64,000 bases of DNA from Microlunatus parietis (lineage in GTDB: Bacteria > Actinomycetota > Actinomycetes > Propionibacteriales > Propionibacteriaceae). Positions 1 to 9,044 of the stretch are shown piece after piece; positions within the stretch are counted from its first letter, which is position 1; each line of letters opens with the position of its first letter. The notes below the pieces were generated by a model, which saw nothing but the letters and a program-made list of their open reading frames with translations, searched no databases and was not told the DNA's origin. The stretch lies in NCBI RefSeq assembly GCF_013407955.1, contig NZ_JACCBU010000001.1, positions 620,001 to 684,000 on the forward strand. Reading direction: 5' to 3'. The translations under genes and the position numbers were made by a program.

Positions 1-1
1 G

Positions 2-613
2 GACGCCGGGATCGGCAAGACGCTGGTCTCGTCGTCCATGATCAACAAAGTCGCCGAGTCGTTGGGCCGGCGGCTCGTCGAGGTGCCGGTCGGGTTCAAG
101 TGGTTCGTCGACGGGCTGCGTTCGGGCGGGATCGGGTTCGGCGGCGAGGAGTCCGCGGGGGCCTCGTTCCTGGCACTGGACGGCAGCACCTGGACCACCG
201 ACAAGGACGGCATCCTGCTCGCCCTGCTGGCGGGCGAGATCACCGCGGTGACCGGCCGCTCCCCCAGTGAGTTGTACGGGGAGCTGACGGCGGAACACGG
301 CGCGCCGGCGTACGCCCGGATCGACGCGCCGGCCGATCGGGACCAGAAGGCGAAGCTGGCCAAGCTGGACGCGTCGGCGGTGTCGGCCACCGAACTGGCC
401 GGGGAGAAGATCACCGGGATCCTCACCTCCGCGCCCGGCAACGACGCGCCGATCGGCGGCCTCAAGGTGATCACCGAGTCGGCCTGGTTCGCGGCCCGGC
501 CGTCCGGCACCGAGGACGTCTACAAGATCTATGCGGAATCATTCCGCGGCCAAGATCATCTTGCCGAGGTGCAGCAGGCCGCCCGGGAAGTCGTCTCGGC
601 CGCGCTCGGCTGA
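2..613 (+). CDS. pgm: Phosphoglucomutase (alpha-D-glucose phosphate-specific), C-terminal part
   Basis: The reading frame is open from the window edge, so this is the last ~203 residues of a protein of normally about 545. It interconverts glucose-1-phosphate and glucose-6-phosphate in the cytoplasm. The segment [13 protein letters not shown] followed by [13 protein letters not shown] is the sugar-binding loop (GEESAG) of alpha-phosphohexomutases, and the end carries the phosphate-binding motif [15 protein letters not shown]. An internal ATG at 38 lies inside the conserved SSSMI stretch and is not a start. Ends 8 bp before the end of the convergent kinase gene. Identification is by family motif and is firm; the start lies outside the window. 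Confidence 0.93.
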   Translation, partial: DAGIGKTLVSSSMINKVAESLGRRLVEVPVGFKWFVDGLRSGGIGFGGEESAGASFLALDGSTWTTDKDGILLALLAGEITAVTGRSPSELYGELTAEHGAPAYARIDAPADRDQKAKLAKLDASAVSATELAGEKITGILTSAPGNDAPIGGLKVITESAWFAARPSGTEDVYKIYAESFRGQDHLAEVQQAAREVVSAALG

Positions 614-620
614 GCGTCGA

Positions 621-1478
621 TCAGAACCCGACGGAGCGCAGCACCGGGTCGAGCGGCCGGTGCTCGACCAGCGCGTCGCAGACGAACTCCAGGGCACCGA
701 CCAGCCGCGCGCCCCGAAGATCGAGAACCCGGCCGGTGAGTTCGGCGTAGCTCTCCATGATCAGCTCACCCAGGTCGGCCGGGTCGTGCAGCAGGTAACG
801 CAGGTCGCTGGCCGGGTTGCCGTACTCGACGCAGGAGAAGTCCCAGACGCCGGCCAGGGTCCCGGTCGGGTGATCGAGGACCAGGTTGCCGAAGTGGAAG
901 TCGCCGTGCAGCACGGCCGGTCGCGCCTCCGGGCCGGCCAGCTCGGTCTCCTGGTACGCGACGAGCAGGCGCCGCAACCGGTCCCGGTCCGAACCCGGAA
1001 GGGTCGGCAGGGCCTCCTCGAGTTCGCGGACGACGGCCTGCGGGTCCTGGGTCCCGATGCCGAGTTCGGCCCGCTCGGCCGCGTCGAACCGGCGGTGCAT
1101 CGCGACCAGGAACTCGGTCAGCGACCGGGCGGTGGCGCGGCGCACGGCTTCCGGAGCGGTGCGCAGGGCGGCCGAGTCCGGGGTGGCACCGACGATCGTG
1201 CGGTAGGCCGCGAACTCCGTCCGCCGCCCGGTCCAGGCGATCTCCGGTGTCCGGGCCGGCAACGTCCCGGCCAGCCGGTTCAAGATCGCCAACTCCCGAC
1301 GATAGGCCTCGGCCCCCATCCGCGGGAAGCGGTAGATCCAGCCGTCGGCGGTCTTGATCACCGCGTTCTCCCAGCCGACCAGCAGTTCCGCGCCGGGCAG
1401 GTCAAGATCGCGGTCCTCGGCCAGGACCAGCTCGGCGAGCTCGGGCAGGGTACGGGTCTCGGTCAGCGGTGACGGCAT
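621..1478 (-). CDS. Aminoglycoside-phosphotransferase-fold kinase (APH family)
   Basis: A 285-residue protein of the APH/choline-kinase fold, a cytoplasmic ATP-dependent small-molecule kinase. Visible are the ATP-site strand ending VIKTADGWIYRFP, the catalytic Brenner motif HGDFHFGNL at about residue 205, and the Mg-binding WDFSCVEYGNPASDL. The substrate cannot be told: the family covers antibiotics, homoserine, thiamine and sugars, and most actinobacterial members are not resistance genes. I chose the ATG at 1478 because the longer frame upstream runs into the divergent gene at 1573 and has low-complexity Ser/Arg composition. Convergent with pgm. Confidence 0.8.
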   Translation of the reverse strand: MPSPLTETRTLPELAELVLAEDRDLDLPGAELLVGWENAVIKTADGWIYRFPRMGAEAYRRELAILNRLAGTLPARTPEIAWTGRRTEFAAYRTIVGATPDSAALRTAPEAVRRATARSLTEFLVAMHRRFDAAERAELGIGTQDPQAVVRELEEALPTLPGSDRDRLRRLLVAYQETELAGPEARPAVLHGDFHFGNLVLDHPTGTLAGVWDFSCVEYGNPASDLRYLLHDPADLGELIMESYAELTGRVLDLRGARLVGALEFVCDALVEHRPLDPVLRSVGF

Positions 1479-1572
1479 GCCAGGGACGGTAGCCAGCGGG
1501 CTCGCCGGGCGACACCGATTTTCCGGCCTCGTACGGCTGCGGATCCGGCCCGAGTCTGCCAAAGTCGCGTCC

Positions 1573-2889
1573 ATGAGCGACCCGGACCTGGACCGGCTCG
1601 CCGAGCTCGCGGCCTGCCTGGCCGGTGACTCGGCGGTCGACGTCCTGGCCCGGGTGCTGCCGAGGCCGGCCGGCGAGGACCTGCCCGAGACACGGGACCG
1701 GCTGGTCCGGGCCGCGCTCGATCTGCCCCGGGGACCGGTGATCGTGGCCGCCGACGACGCGACGCCGTCGATCACCGGGTGGCTGCGCCGCCTCCCGGTG
1801 GCCGACCGGGTGCTGCTCACGCTCCGGTACGGGGAGCGGCTGGCGCCCGCCGAGCTGGCCCGGATCCTCGGCCAGCCCGTGACCCGGGTCGAGTCCCGGT
1901 TGGCCGCCCTGGCGGCCGAGGTGCCGCCGCCGGCGGAGGCGTACCTGACCTATGGGTTGGACCGGCTCGCCGAACAGGCGCCCAGCCCGGCCGCCGTACG
2001 ACGAGCGGTCGAGACCCGGCAGCGCGTGCAGTCGCAGCGGCGCCGCGCGCTGGTCTCGCTCGCAACCGTCGCGGCGCTGATGTTGATCATGGTCTCGTAC
2101 GGCGCCGGTGCGTTGCGGTCCTACACCTCCCAGACTGCGGGAGGCGACGGCGGTCTCCAGCTGCGCCACCGGGTCGATCCGCCACCCGGCTGGCGGGTGC
2201 TCGCCACCCACCTGTCCCGAACCGTCGCGACGACCACCCTGCAGAGCGACGCCGGCCTCCGCTGCTGGGTCACGGTGGGCGGGGCGATCGGCATCCTGGG
2301 ACCGGCCCGGGAGGTCATCGTCCGCGGCGAACCGGGCATGATCTCGGACTCGGAACTGAGCTGGTTCGCCTCCCCCGGGCCGATCGCCATCCGCTGCCAC
2401 CAACCCACGGAGCGCGACCTGCTGCTCCGGCTCGCCGACGCCATTCGGTTCGAGTCGAGCGAGTTCCGTACCCCGATCGGGTTGTCCGGGGTGCCACCGA
2501 TCTTCGGCGGCCCGACGCTCGACCGGACCGAGAACGCCGACGGTGCGACGCACCAGCTCACCGTCGGCCGGTACGACTTCCACGTCGGCCTGACGGTGCC
2601 GCCCGACCCCCGGGACGTGCGGACCTGTCCCTCGATGGGCACTGCTCCGCGAGCCTCCCGCTACGACTCCGCGGAACCGCGGGTCGCCGGCACCGTGAGG
2701 CAGTTGCTGCGCACTCCGGACGGCATCGTCTGCGCCGCCCTGCACTGGTACGTTGCCGAGCCCAGTCAGGACCAGCGCGAGCGTGCCCGCCGGCAGCTGG
2801 ACCAACTCGCGAGGCACGTCATCCTGGCCGCCGACCCGGCCGATCCGGCCACCTGGCTCGACGCCGAGACGGCCCTGCCGACCTCCTAG
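1573..2889 (+). CDS. Membrane-anchored protein with sigma-70 region-4-like N-terminal helix-turn-helix
   Basis: A 438-residue protein. Residues ~55-110 read like sigma-70 region 4: LPVADRVLLTLRYGERL, then AELARILGQPVTRVESRLAAL, matching the pattern of ECF sigma factors. No region 2 is visible. A basic stretch (RQRVQSQRRRA) at ~155 leads into one hydrophobic segment (ALVSLATVAALMLIMVSYGA), then ~260 residues that should lie outside the cytoplasm, with several cysteines and no family I recognise. It might be a DNA-binding one-component membrane regulator or an anti-sigma-like protein; function unknown. The ATG at 1573 is taken because it lies between divergent genes and begins the acidic N-terminus MSDPDLDRLAEL. 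Confidence 0.75.
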   Translation: MSDPDLDRLAELAACLAGDSAVDVLARVLPRPAGEDLPETRDRLVRAALDLPRGPVIVAADDATPSITGWLRRLPVADRVLLTLRYGERLAPAELARILGQPVTRVESRLAALAAEVPPPAEAYLTYGLDRLAEQAPSPAAVRRAVETRQRVQSQRRRALVSLATVAALMLIMVSYGAGALRSYTSQTAGGDGGLQLRHRVDPPPGWRVLATHLSRTVATTTLQSDAGLRCWVTVGGAIGILGPAREVIVRGEPGMISDSELSWFASPGPIAIRCHQPTERDLLLRLADAIRFESSEFRTPIGLSGVPPIFGGPTLDRTENADGATHQLTVGRYDFHVGLTVPPDPRDVRTCPSMGTAPRASRYDSAEPRVAGTVRQLLRTPDGIVCAALHWYVAEPSQDQRERARRQLDQLARHVILAADPADPATWLDAETALPTS

Positions 2890-2893
2890 CCAA

Positions 2894-2911
2894 GGTGAAC
2901 GCTCGGTGAAC
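2894..2911 (+). promoter_or_regulatory. PHO box (PhoP-binding direct repeat) upstream of the phosphate transporter
   Basis: GGTGAAC occurs at 2894-2900 and again at 2905-2911, an exact 11-bp-period direct repeat. On the other strand it reads GTTCACC-N4-GTTCACC, the consensus PHO box bound by PhoP in Streptomyces and relatives. It lies 62 bp before the GTG of the Pit transporter and just after the preceding stop. Binding is inferred from the match. Confidence 0.75.
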
Positions 2912-2972
2912 GATGAGCGGCTTTCACACGTCTGGTTCGACAAATTGAGGTGACAACCAGCACGATGTTCCC

Positions 2973-4174
<1,202 letters not shown>

Positions 4175-4175
<1 letters not shown>

Positions 4176-4432
4176 TGGACGTCATCGTCTCCTCCGCCCA
4201 GGCCCTCTGGCAGGTCGTCGCCGTCGGGCTGCTGCTCGGCGCCGGGCTGCCGGCCCTGTTCGCGTTCGGCCTCCGATTCTGGTACCGCGCGGGTCACAGC
4301 AGGGGCGCGGACGGCGTGATCACCCGGCCGCCGGGCGCCACGGCTGCGGCCGTCGTCTGTTTCAGCGTGGTCGCCCTGGCTACGCTGTTCGGCATTGTGG
4401 TGATCATCTTCGGCAACCAACTGTTCGGCTGA
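4175..4432 (+). CDS. Small two-pass membrane protein downstream of pit
   Basis: An 85-residue protein with two hydrophobic segments (about residues 9-32 and 56-82) separated by a basic loop FWYRAGHSRGADGVITRPPG. Its ATG shares an A with the pit stop (TGATG) and its own stop is shared with the next start in the same way, so all three genes are probably translated together. Small proteins of this kind follow Pit transporters in several actinobacteria and may be accessory subunits, but that role is inferred from position only. Confidence 0.75.
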
Positions 4433-5295
4433 TGGCGCTCGGCTTCGAGGAGGTACGGGTCGGCCACTGGACCGACCCGGTCGCCCGGACCGGCTGCACC
4501 GTGCTGATCTTCCCCGACGGCACCGTCGCCTCGGCCGAGGTCCGCGGCGGCGCCCCGGCCTCCCGGGAGCTCGAACTGCTCGCCCCGGAGCGGACCGTGG
4601 ATCGGATCGACGCGGCCGTACTGACCGGCGGGTCGGCGTTCGGCCTGGCCAGCGCGGACGGGGTGATGCGATTCTGCGCCGAGCAGGGTCGTGGGGTGGC
4701 GACGCCGGCCGGCCCGGTGCCGATCGTGCCCACCCTCGGCCTGTACGACCTCATGATCGGCGACGCGTCCGTCCGGCCCGGGCCGGACCAGGGCTACGCG
4801 GCCGCGGCCTCGGCCACGCCCGACGGCGAGACGGACGGGCTGATCGGCGCCGGCGCCGGGGCCACCGTCGCCAAGATCACCGGCACGCCCCGGCCCGGCG
4901 GCCTGCGCTCGGCCGTCCTCACCTCCGGCGACCTGGTGGTGGCGGCGCTCTGTGCCGTGAACGCGTTCGGCTCGATCGACCACGACGGTACGGTCCTGGA
5001 GCGCGACCTGGAGCAGAGTGCCGCGGCGATCCGGGTCGCCGCGAGTTTCCTGGAGCAGGCCCAGAACACGACGATCGGCGTGGTGATCACGAACGCCCGA
5101 CTGGACAAGCTGGGCTGCCTGGCCGCCGCCCAGGGCGCGCACGACGGGCTGGCCCGGGCCATCGCGCCGCCACACACCTCGGGCGACGGCGACGCGTTCA
5201 TCGCCGCGGCCACCGGCCGGGTGGACGCGCCGGTCGACCTGGTCCGGCTGCTCGCCGTGGCGGCGGTCGAGCGCGCGATCCGTACCGCGCCTTAG
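4432..5295 (+). CDS. P1 family (DmpA-type, peptidase S58) aminopeptidase/amidohydrolase
   Basis: A 287-residue cytoplasmic Ntn-hydrolase-like protein of the DmpA/BapA family. Family landmarks are VRVGHWTDPVARTGCTV at the N-terminus, the glycine-rich LTGGSAFGLASADGVM at ~residues 63-78, and GAGAGATVAKITG with VNAFGSIDHDG at ~165-190, around the site where family members autoprocess before the nucleophile. Known members cleave N-terminal D- or beta-amino acids or cyclic imides; the substrate here is unknown. Coupled to the preceding membrane-protein gene by a TGATG overlap. Confidence 0.82.
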   Translation: MALGFEEVRVGHWTDPVARTGCTVLIFPDGTVASAEVRGGAPASRELELLAPERTVDRIDAAVLTGGSAFGLASADGVMRFCAEQGRGVATPAGPVPIVPTLGLYDLMIGDASVRPGPDQGYAAAASATPDGETDGLIGAGAGATVAKITGTPRPGGLRSAVLTSGDLVVAALCAVNAFGSIDHDGTVLERDLEQSAAAIRVAASFLEQAQNTTIGVVITNARLDKLGCLAAAQGAHDGLARAIAPPHTSGDGDAFIAAATGRVDAPVDLVRLLAVAAVERAIRTAP

Positions 5296-5296
5296 C

Positions 5297-5373
5297 TGTC
5301 GCGATTCCTCTTCGGACGGGCCGTTGCCGCGTGGAAACACCGATTGCGGCTGATGCAAAGAGAAATCGCGACA
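5297..5373. repeat. 77-bp palindromic element, copy A (degenerate)
   Basis: Begins TGTCGCGATTCCTCTT and ends AAGAGAAATCGCGACA, so the ends form a 16-bp inverted repeat with one mismatch. Its reverse complement matches copy B at 6323-6400 over nearly the whole length, apart from a small indel and scattered substitutions. It begins immediately after the stop of the peptidase gene. Together the two copies bracket the DUF559-type gene in opposite orientation. Confidence 0.85.
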
Positions 5374-5451
5374 TCACCTGCCTGATACGGACAACACCTA
5401 CCCCTGTGGACAACCGGGCCAGCACCGTCCGGTGCGCCGGATGCTCCTCAG

Positions 5452-6322
5452 ATGACGACCAGCGACGAGATCCGACGGGCGCTCCACGAAGGTGGCGGTG
5501 CGATCAGGCTGCGCGACCACCGGACGATCGGCAGGACGATCCACCGGCTGGCAGCCAGGGGCGAGCTCAGTTCCCTGCTGCCCGGGATCTACTGCGCCGC
5601 CGAGGACGCCGACCGGATCGAGGTCCGGTTGCGGGCCGCAGCGCTGTGGGCGCCCGAGGCAGTGTTCACCGGACCGGCCGCGGCCTGGCTGAGCGGCTGG
5701 CCGGGCTACCCGGTTCCGGTGATCACCCTGTCCCGGCCGATGCGCCGGACACCCGCCCCCGGATTCCGGGTCAGCCAGGAACGACTGCCCGCCGAGGTGA
5801 TCACCCGACATCGCGGCTGCTGGGTCACCGTGCCGGCGTTCACCGCGCTCGACCTCGTCGCCTGGGGCCGGGCATCGGGGCATCGACGAGGTGCTGCGGT
5901 CGGAAACGGTCACCGTCGACCAGCTCTGGCAGATGCTGTCGCTCACCCCGAAGCGGAACGGGAACGGCCTCCGCCGAGCCGCGCTGCTGGAATCCCGCAA
6001 CGCGCCCTGGTCCGAGGCCGAGCGGCTGCTGCACCGCATTCTCCGGGAGGCGGGTTTCCGGGGCTGGGCCGGCAACGTGGAGGTCGCCTGCGCCGGCCAC
6101 CGCTATCCCGTCGACGTGGTCTTCGAACGCGCGCGGTTGATCATCGAGGTCGACGGCTACGCCTATCACCGGGCGGAGAACCGGGACCAGTTCCAGCGGG
6201 ACCGGCGCAAGTGGACCGAGCTCGCCGCGGCCGGCTGGACCGTCCTCCATCTGACCTGGGACCACCTGGTCTTCGACCCGGGCTGGGTCGTCGACCGGGT
6301 CCGTCGGGTGCTCGGGTCGTGA
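5452..6322 (+). pseudogene. AbiEi-type wHTH plus DUF559 nuclease-like protein, frameshifted
   Basis: The first ~143 codons from the ATG at 5452 encode a type IV antitoxin AbiEi-like N-terminal domain (LAARGELSSLLPGIYCA, then a region ending VPAFTALDLVAWGR). Near 5870-5885 homology jumps to the next frame, which continues IDEVLRSETVTVDQLW and ends at 6322 with a DUF559/Vsr-like PD-(D/E)XK core: YPVDVVFERARLIIEVDGY, then DRRKWTELAAAGWTVLHLTW. Read together the product is ~289 residues, normal for this actinobacterial family, so a one-base shift splits it. It could be a true pseudogene or a sequencing error. Function of such fusions is not established; it is flanked by palindromic elements A and B. 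Confidence 0.75.
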
Positions 6323-6400
6323 TGTCGCGATTTCTCTTCGCACCAGCCGCACACGGCCGCTGCCACGCGGCAACGGCCCGTCAGCAGAGAAATCGCGACA
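6323..6400. repeat. 78-bp palindromic element, copy B (well preserved)
   Basis: The ends TGTCGCGATTTCTCT and AGAGAAATCGCGACA are a perfect 15-bp inverted repeat. Inside, GGCCGCTGCC (6355-6364) pairs with GGCAACGGCC (6369-6378) across an ACGC loop with one mismatch. It follows the stop of the DUF559-type gene directly and ends 2 bp before the end of the convergent channel gene. It is the inverted partner of copy A. Confidence 0.85.
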
Positions 6401-6402
6401 GG

Positions 6403-8079
6403 TTAGGCCGGCGAGTCGGGGTCGGTCGGCGCGGTTCCGTTCAGCTGCTTGGTGGTCAGCAGCAGGCGGGCCAGGCCGGCGCGGGTCGCGGCGACGGCGA
6501 TCCGGTCGCCGGGGCGGAGCACGGGATTGGTCAGCTGCCAGGTCCAGGGGCGCCCGGCCGGCGAGTACGCCAGCACCCGGCACGATCCGCGCTCCGACAG
6601 CGAGGCCAGCCGTCGGCCGGGGGCGTTGGAGCCGGGCTGGACGGTGACCTCGGTGAACAGCAGCACCCGGCGGCCAACCGGGAAGATCACCTCGCCGCGC
6701 CGGCCGAGCGCGGCGGAGGCGAACGCTGGCGCGGCGAGCATCGACACGCTCCGGGTCGGCCGCAGGCCGAGCCGCCGCTCGATCCGGTCGGCCAGTTCGT
6801 GGTCGTAGAGCCGGAGCACGACCCGGACGTCCGGATTCGCCTCCTTCGCGACCAGGCCGATCTCGAGGTTGGCGGCGTCGTCGTCGGTGAGCGCGAGCAC
6901 CGCGTCGGCGCGGGAGATGCCGGCGGCCAGTTGTGCGGCCGCGTCGGTCGCCGGCGCGATGATCACCGGGATCTTGGCCTGCCGGGCCCAGAGCACGCCG
7001 GGCGCTCCCTCGTTGTGCTCGATCGCGACCACCGGCACCTGTCGCTCCCGCAGCCGACTGGCGACCGAGGTGCCGATCCGGCCCAGGCCGCAGACGACGA
7101 CGTGGTGCCGGGGCCGGCCGCGGATGCCGCCGGTCAGCACGGCCAGCCGGGAACTGATCAGGGCGTCGACGATCACGGCGGTGATGCCCGAGGAGAGGAC
7201 CAGGCCGAACAGCTGGATCACCACCGCCCCGAACCGGTAGCCGATGCTCAGGTCGTCCACCTCGAGCCCGGTGTCGGTCGACGCCGTCAGCGCCCGGTAC
7301 AGCGCGGTCACCCAGTCCGAACCGGCCAGATGGAAGTAGAGCGTCGACAGGACGATCAGGATGACCAGGCCGAGCAGGACGATCCGGACCCGGCGGTCGA
7401 AGACGTACGTCAGCGCGCCGATCACCCCGGAGCGGCGGACGCTGATGTCCCGGTCGCCGATCAGCTCGGTGCCGAGCACCACGTCGCCGGTCGGCGGCAG
7501 GACGGCGTCGATGCCGTAGCCGGCGCTGTCGCCGAGCACCGCGAGCTCCGTACCACCGACTTCGGAGCGCGGCCCGGCGACGACCAGCCGGCCGCCGATC
7601 TCAAACGTCCGGGTCGCCGTGGACGCCAAGGCCGCCGCGACGAACGCCGGTGCCGCGAGTTCGGCCGAGGACAGCACGACGTGTTCGCCGAACAGCGGGC
7701 CGAGCCGCGAACCGAGCTCGGGGTTGTTCAGCTCGATCACCAGCCGTACGGTCGGGTTCAGCTCCTCGATGGCGAGCGCGACCCGGATCGCGAACACATC
7801 GTCGTCGCCGACGATCACGGCCGCCTTCGCCCGCTGGATGCCGGCCCGGCGCAGCTCGGCCGGCCTGACCTGCTGGCTCAGCTCGGCCTCGGCGCCGATC
7901 AGCTGCAGGTCGGCGACAACGCCCGGATCGGCGCTGCCGTGGACGATGACGATCACCCGTTCGCCCGCGCGTTCCAGCTCCTCGGCGAGCCGGATCGTGG
8001 TGCTGCTGGACCCGATGATCACCACATGGCCGGTCGCGCCCGCAGACGCCTGGTCGACCGGCTCAGCGAGTTTCGTCAT
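6403..8079 (-). CDS. Double-RCK (TrkA-N) ion-channel-like protein
   Basis: A 558-residue protein with two nucleotide-binding RCK domains around a two-helix pore module. The first RCK begins HVVIIGSSSTTIRLAEELE at ~18; the second begins HHVVVCGLGRIGTSVASRL at ~318; a TrkA-C-like end follows. Between them are hydrophobic segments at ~227-245 and ~270-305. Where potassium channels have a TVGYGD filter this protein has LTASTDTGLEVDDLS, so it is nearer the CASTOR/POLLUX-type putative channels and ion selectivity is uncertain. Its start overlaps the end of the upstream gene by 17 bp, so the two are probably co-expressed. Confidence 0.78.
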   Translation of the reverse strand: MTKLAEPVDQASAGATGHVVIIGSSSTTIRLAEELERAGERVIVIVHGSADPGVVADLQLIGAEAELSQQVRPAELRRAGIQRAKAAVIVGDDDVFAIRVALAIEELNPTVRLVIELNNPELGSRLGPLFGEHVVLSSAELAAPAFVAAALASTATRTFEIGGRLVVAGPRSEVGGTELAVLGDSAGYGIDAVLPPTGDVVLGTELIGDRDISVRRSGVIGALTYVFDRRVRIVLLGLVILIVLSTLYFHLAGSDWVTALYRALTASTDTGLEVDDLSIGYRFGAVVIQLFGLVLSSGITAVIVDALISSRLAVLTGGIRGRPRHHVVVCGLGRIGTSVASRLRERQVPVVAIEHNEGAPGVLWARQAKIPVIIAPATDAAAQLAAGISRADAVLALTDDDAANLEIGLVAKEANPDVRVVLRLYDHELADRIERRLGLRPTRSVSMLAAPAFASAALGRRGEVIFPVGRRVLLFTEVTVQPGSNAPGRRLASLSERGSCRVLAYSPAGRPWTWQLTNPVLRPGDRIAVAATRAGLARLLLTTKQLNGTAPTDPDSPA

Positions 8080-8998
8080 GGTCGCCGAACGTGGTCCGCC
8101 CGCGCAGCCGGCTGGCCAGCTCGTCGTCGATCCCGTCCGCGACGTCCGACATGATCCGTACCGCCTGCCGCAGATGCGACGGTACGAACGGGCGGGCCGG
8201 GATCGACAGGCTGACGAACACCCGGTCCCGGATCAGCTGGAACTTGACCCAGCGCGCCTCGCTGTTGAGGTCGTTCAACACCTCCGACGCCCGGGAGCGA
8301 CCGTCGACGTCATGCACCACGCTGGCGAACACGATGATCTCGCGGCCGTCGGTGGCGGTACGCAGGAAGACCATCGTCGAGCCGACCCGGATCGCCACGT
8401 CACCCTCGGCGTCGCGAATCGGCGGGTGGCCCAGCAGGTCGGTGAGCTCGGCGTCGATCAGTTCGTCCAGGTGTTCCCGGCTGCCGGGCAGCAGCGCGAC
8501 CACCGACTCCGGCAGGTCGGCGACGTCGACCTCGGCGGCCGGCCGGGAGGTGAGCACCTCGGCCAGCTGATTCGGCGCCAGGAAGACCGGGTGCTGCACC
8601 CCGTACACGTCGCGCAGCGCGCCGACCGCGAGCCGGCTGATCTCCTCGGACTCGTCCTGCGGCCGGTCGGCCCAGAAGTTGGCCGAGCCGCCGGGCTCGG
8701 CCGACGGAGCGGACCAGCCGAGCTTCTCCATCGCGGCCAGCTGGTCCGGGCTCAGCTGGAACGTCTCGCCGAGGTTGGCGTTGCTCGCCGCCTCGGCCCG
8801 GATCTCCCGCGGCCGGTCGGCGTCGGCGGCCGAGACGAAGCTGACGAACGGCGGCGGACCACCGGCATCGGCCACCGTCCCGATCCTCAGATCCCCGGAC
8901 TCGTCGATCATCGAGATCACCTCGGACAGCCGGTCGGTGAACTCAGCCCAGGCCTGGGCCGTGCTCCGATCGATGTCGAAGTCCTCGTAATCCGCCAC
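8063..8998 (-). CDS. YbjN/TY-Chap-like protein of unknown function
   Basis: A 311-residue soluble acidic protein starting at GTG. The C-terminal half (~residues 170-290) has the alternating strands of YbjN/CesT-type chaperone-like domains: GDVAIRVGSTMVFLRTATD, then RWVKFQLIRDRVFVSLSIP, then HLRQAVRIMSDVADGID. The middle (WADRPQDESEEISRLAVG) looks like a second, weaker copy. It overlaps the downstream channel gene by 17 bp, which suggests a functional partner. I assign the family only tentatively. Confidence 0.6.
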   Translation of the reverse strand: MADYEDFDIDRSTAQAWAEFTDRLSEVISMIDESGDLRIGTVADAGGPPPFVSFVSAADADRPREIRAEAASNANLGETFQLSPDQLAAMEKLGWSAPSAEPGGSANFWADRPQDESEEISRLAVGALRDVYGVQHPVFLAPNQLAEVLTSRPAAEVDVADLPESVVALLPGSREHLDELIDAELTDLLGHPPIRDAEGDVAIRVGSTMVFLRTATDGREIIVFASVVHDVDGRSRASEVLNDLNSEARWVKFQLIRDRVFVSLSIPARPFVPSHLRQAVRIMSDVADGIDDELASRLRGRTTFGDHDETR

Positions 8999-9044
8999 TG
9001 GTCCCCACCTCCTCAGGCGAACCTATCCAATCAACCCACGGTGA

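Noticed and set aside
6323..8154. Downstream part of a 900-codon plus-strand frame that begins at 5452.
   Set aside because: After ~5880 it loses all homology, runs antisense to the double-RCK gene and has the Arg/Gly/Pro-rich composition of a shadow frame.
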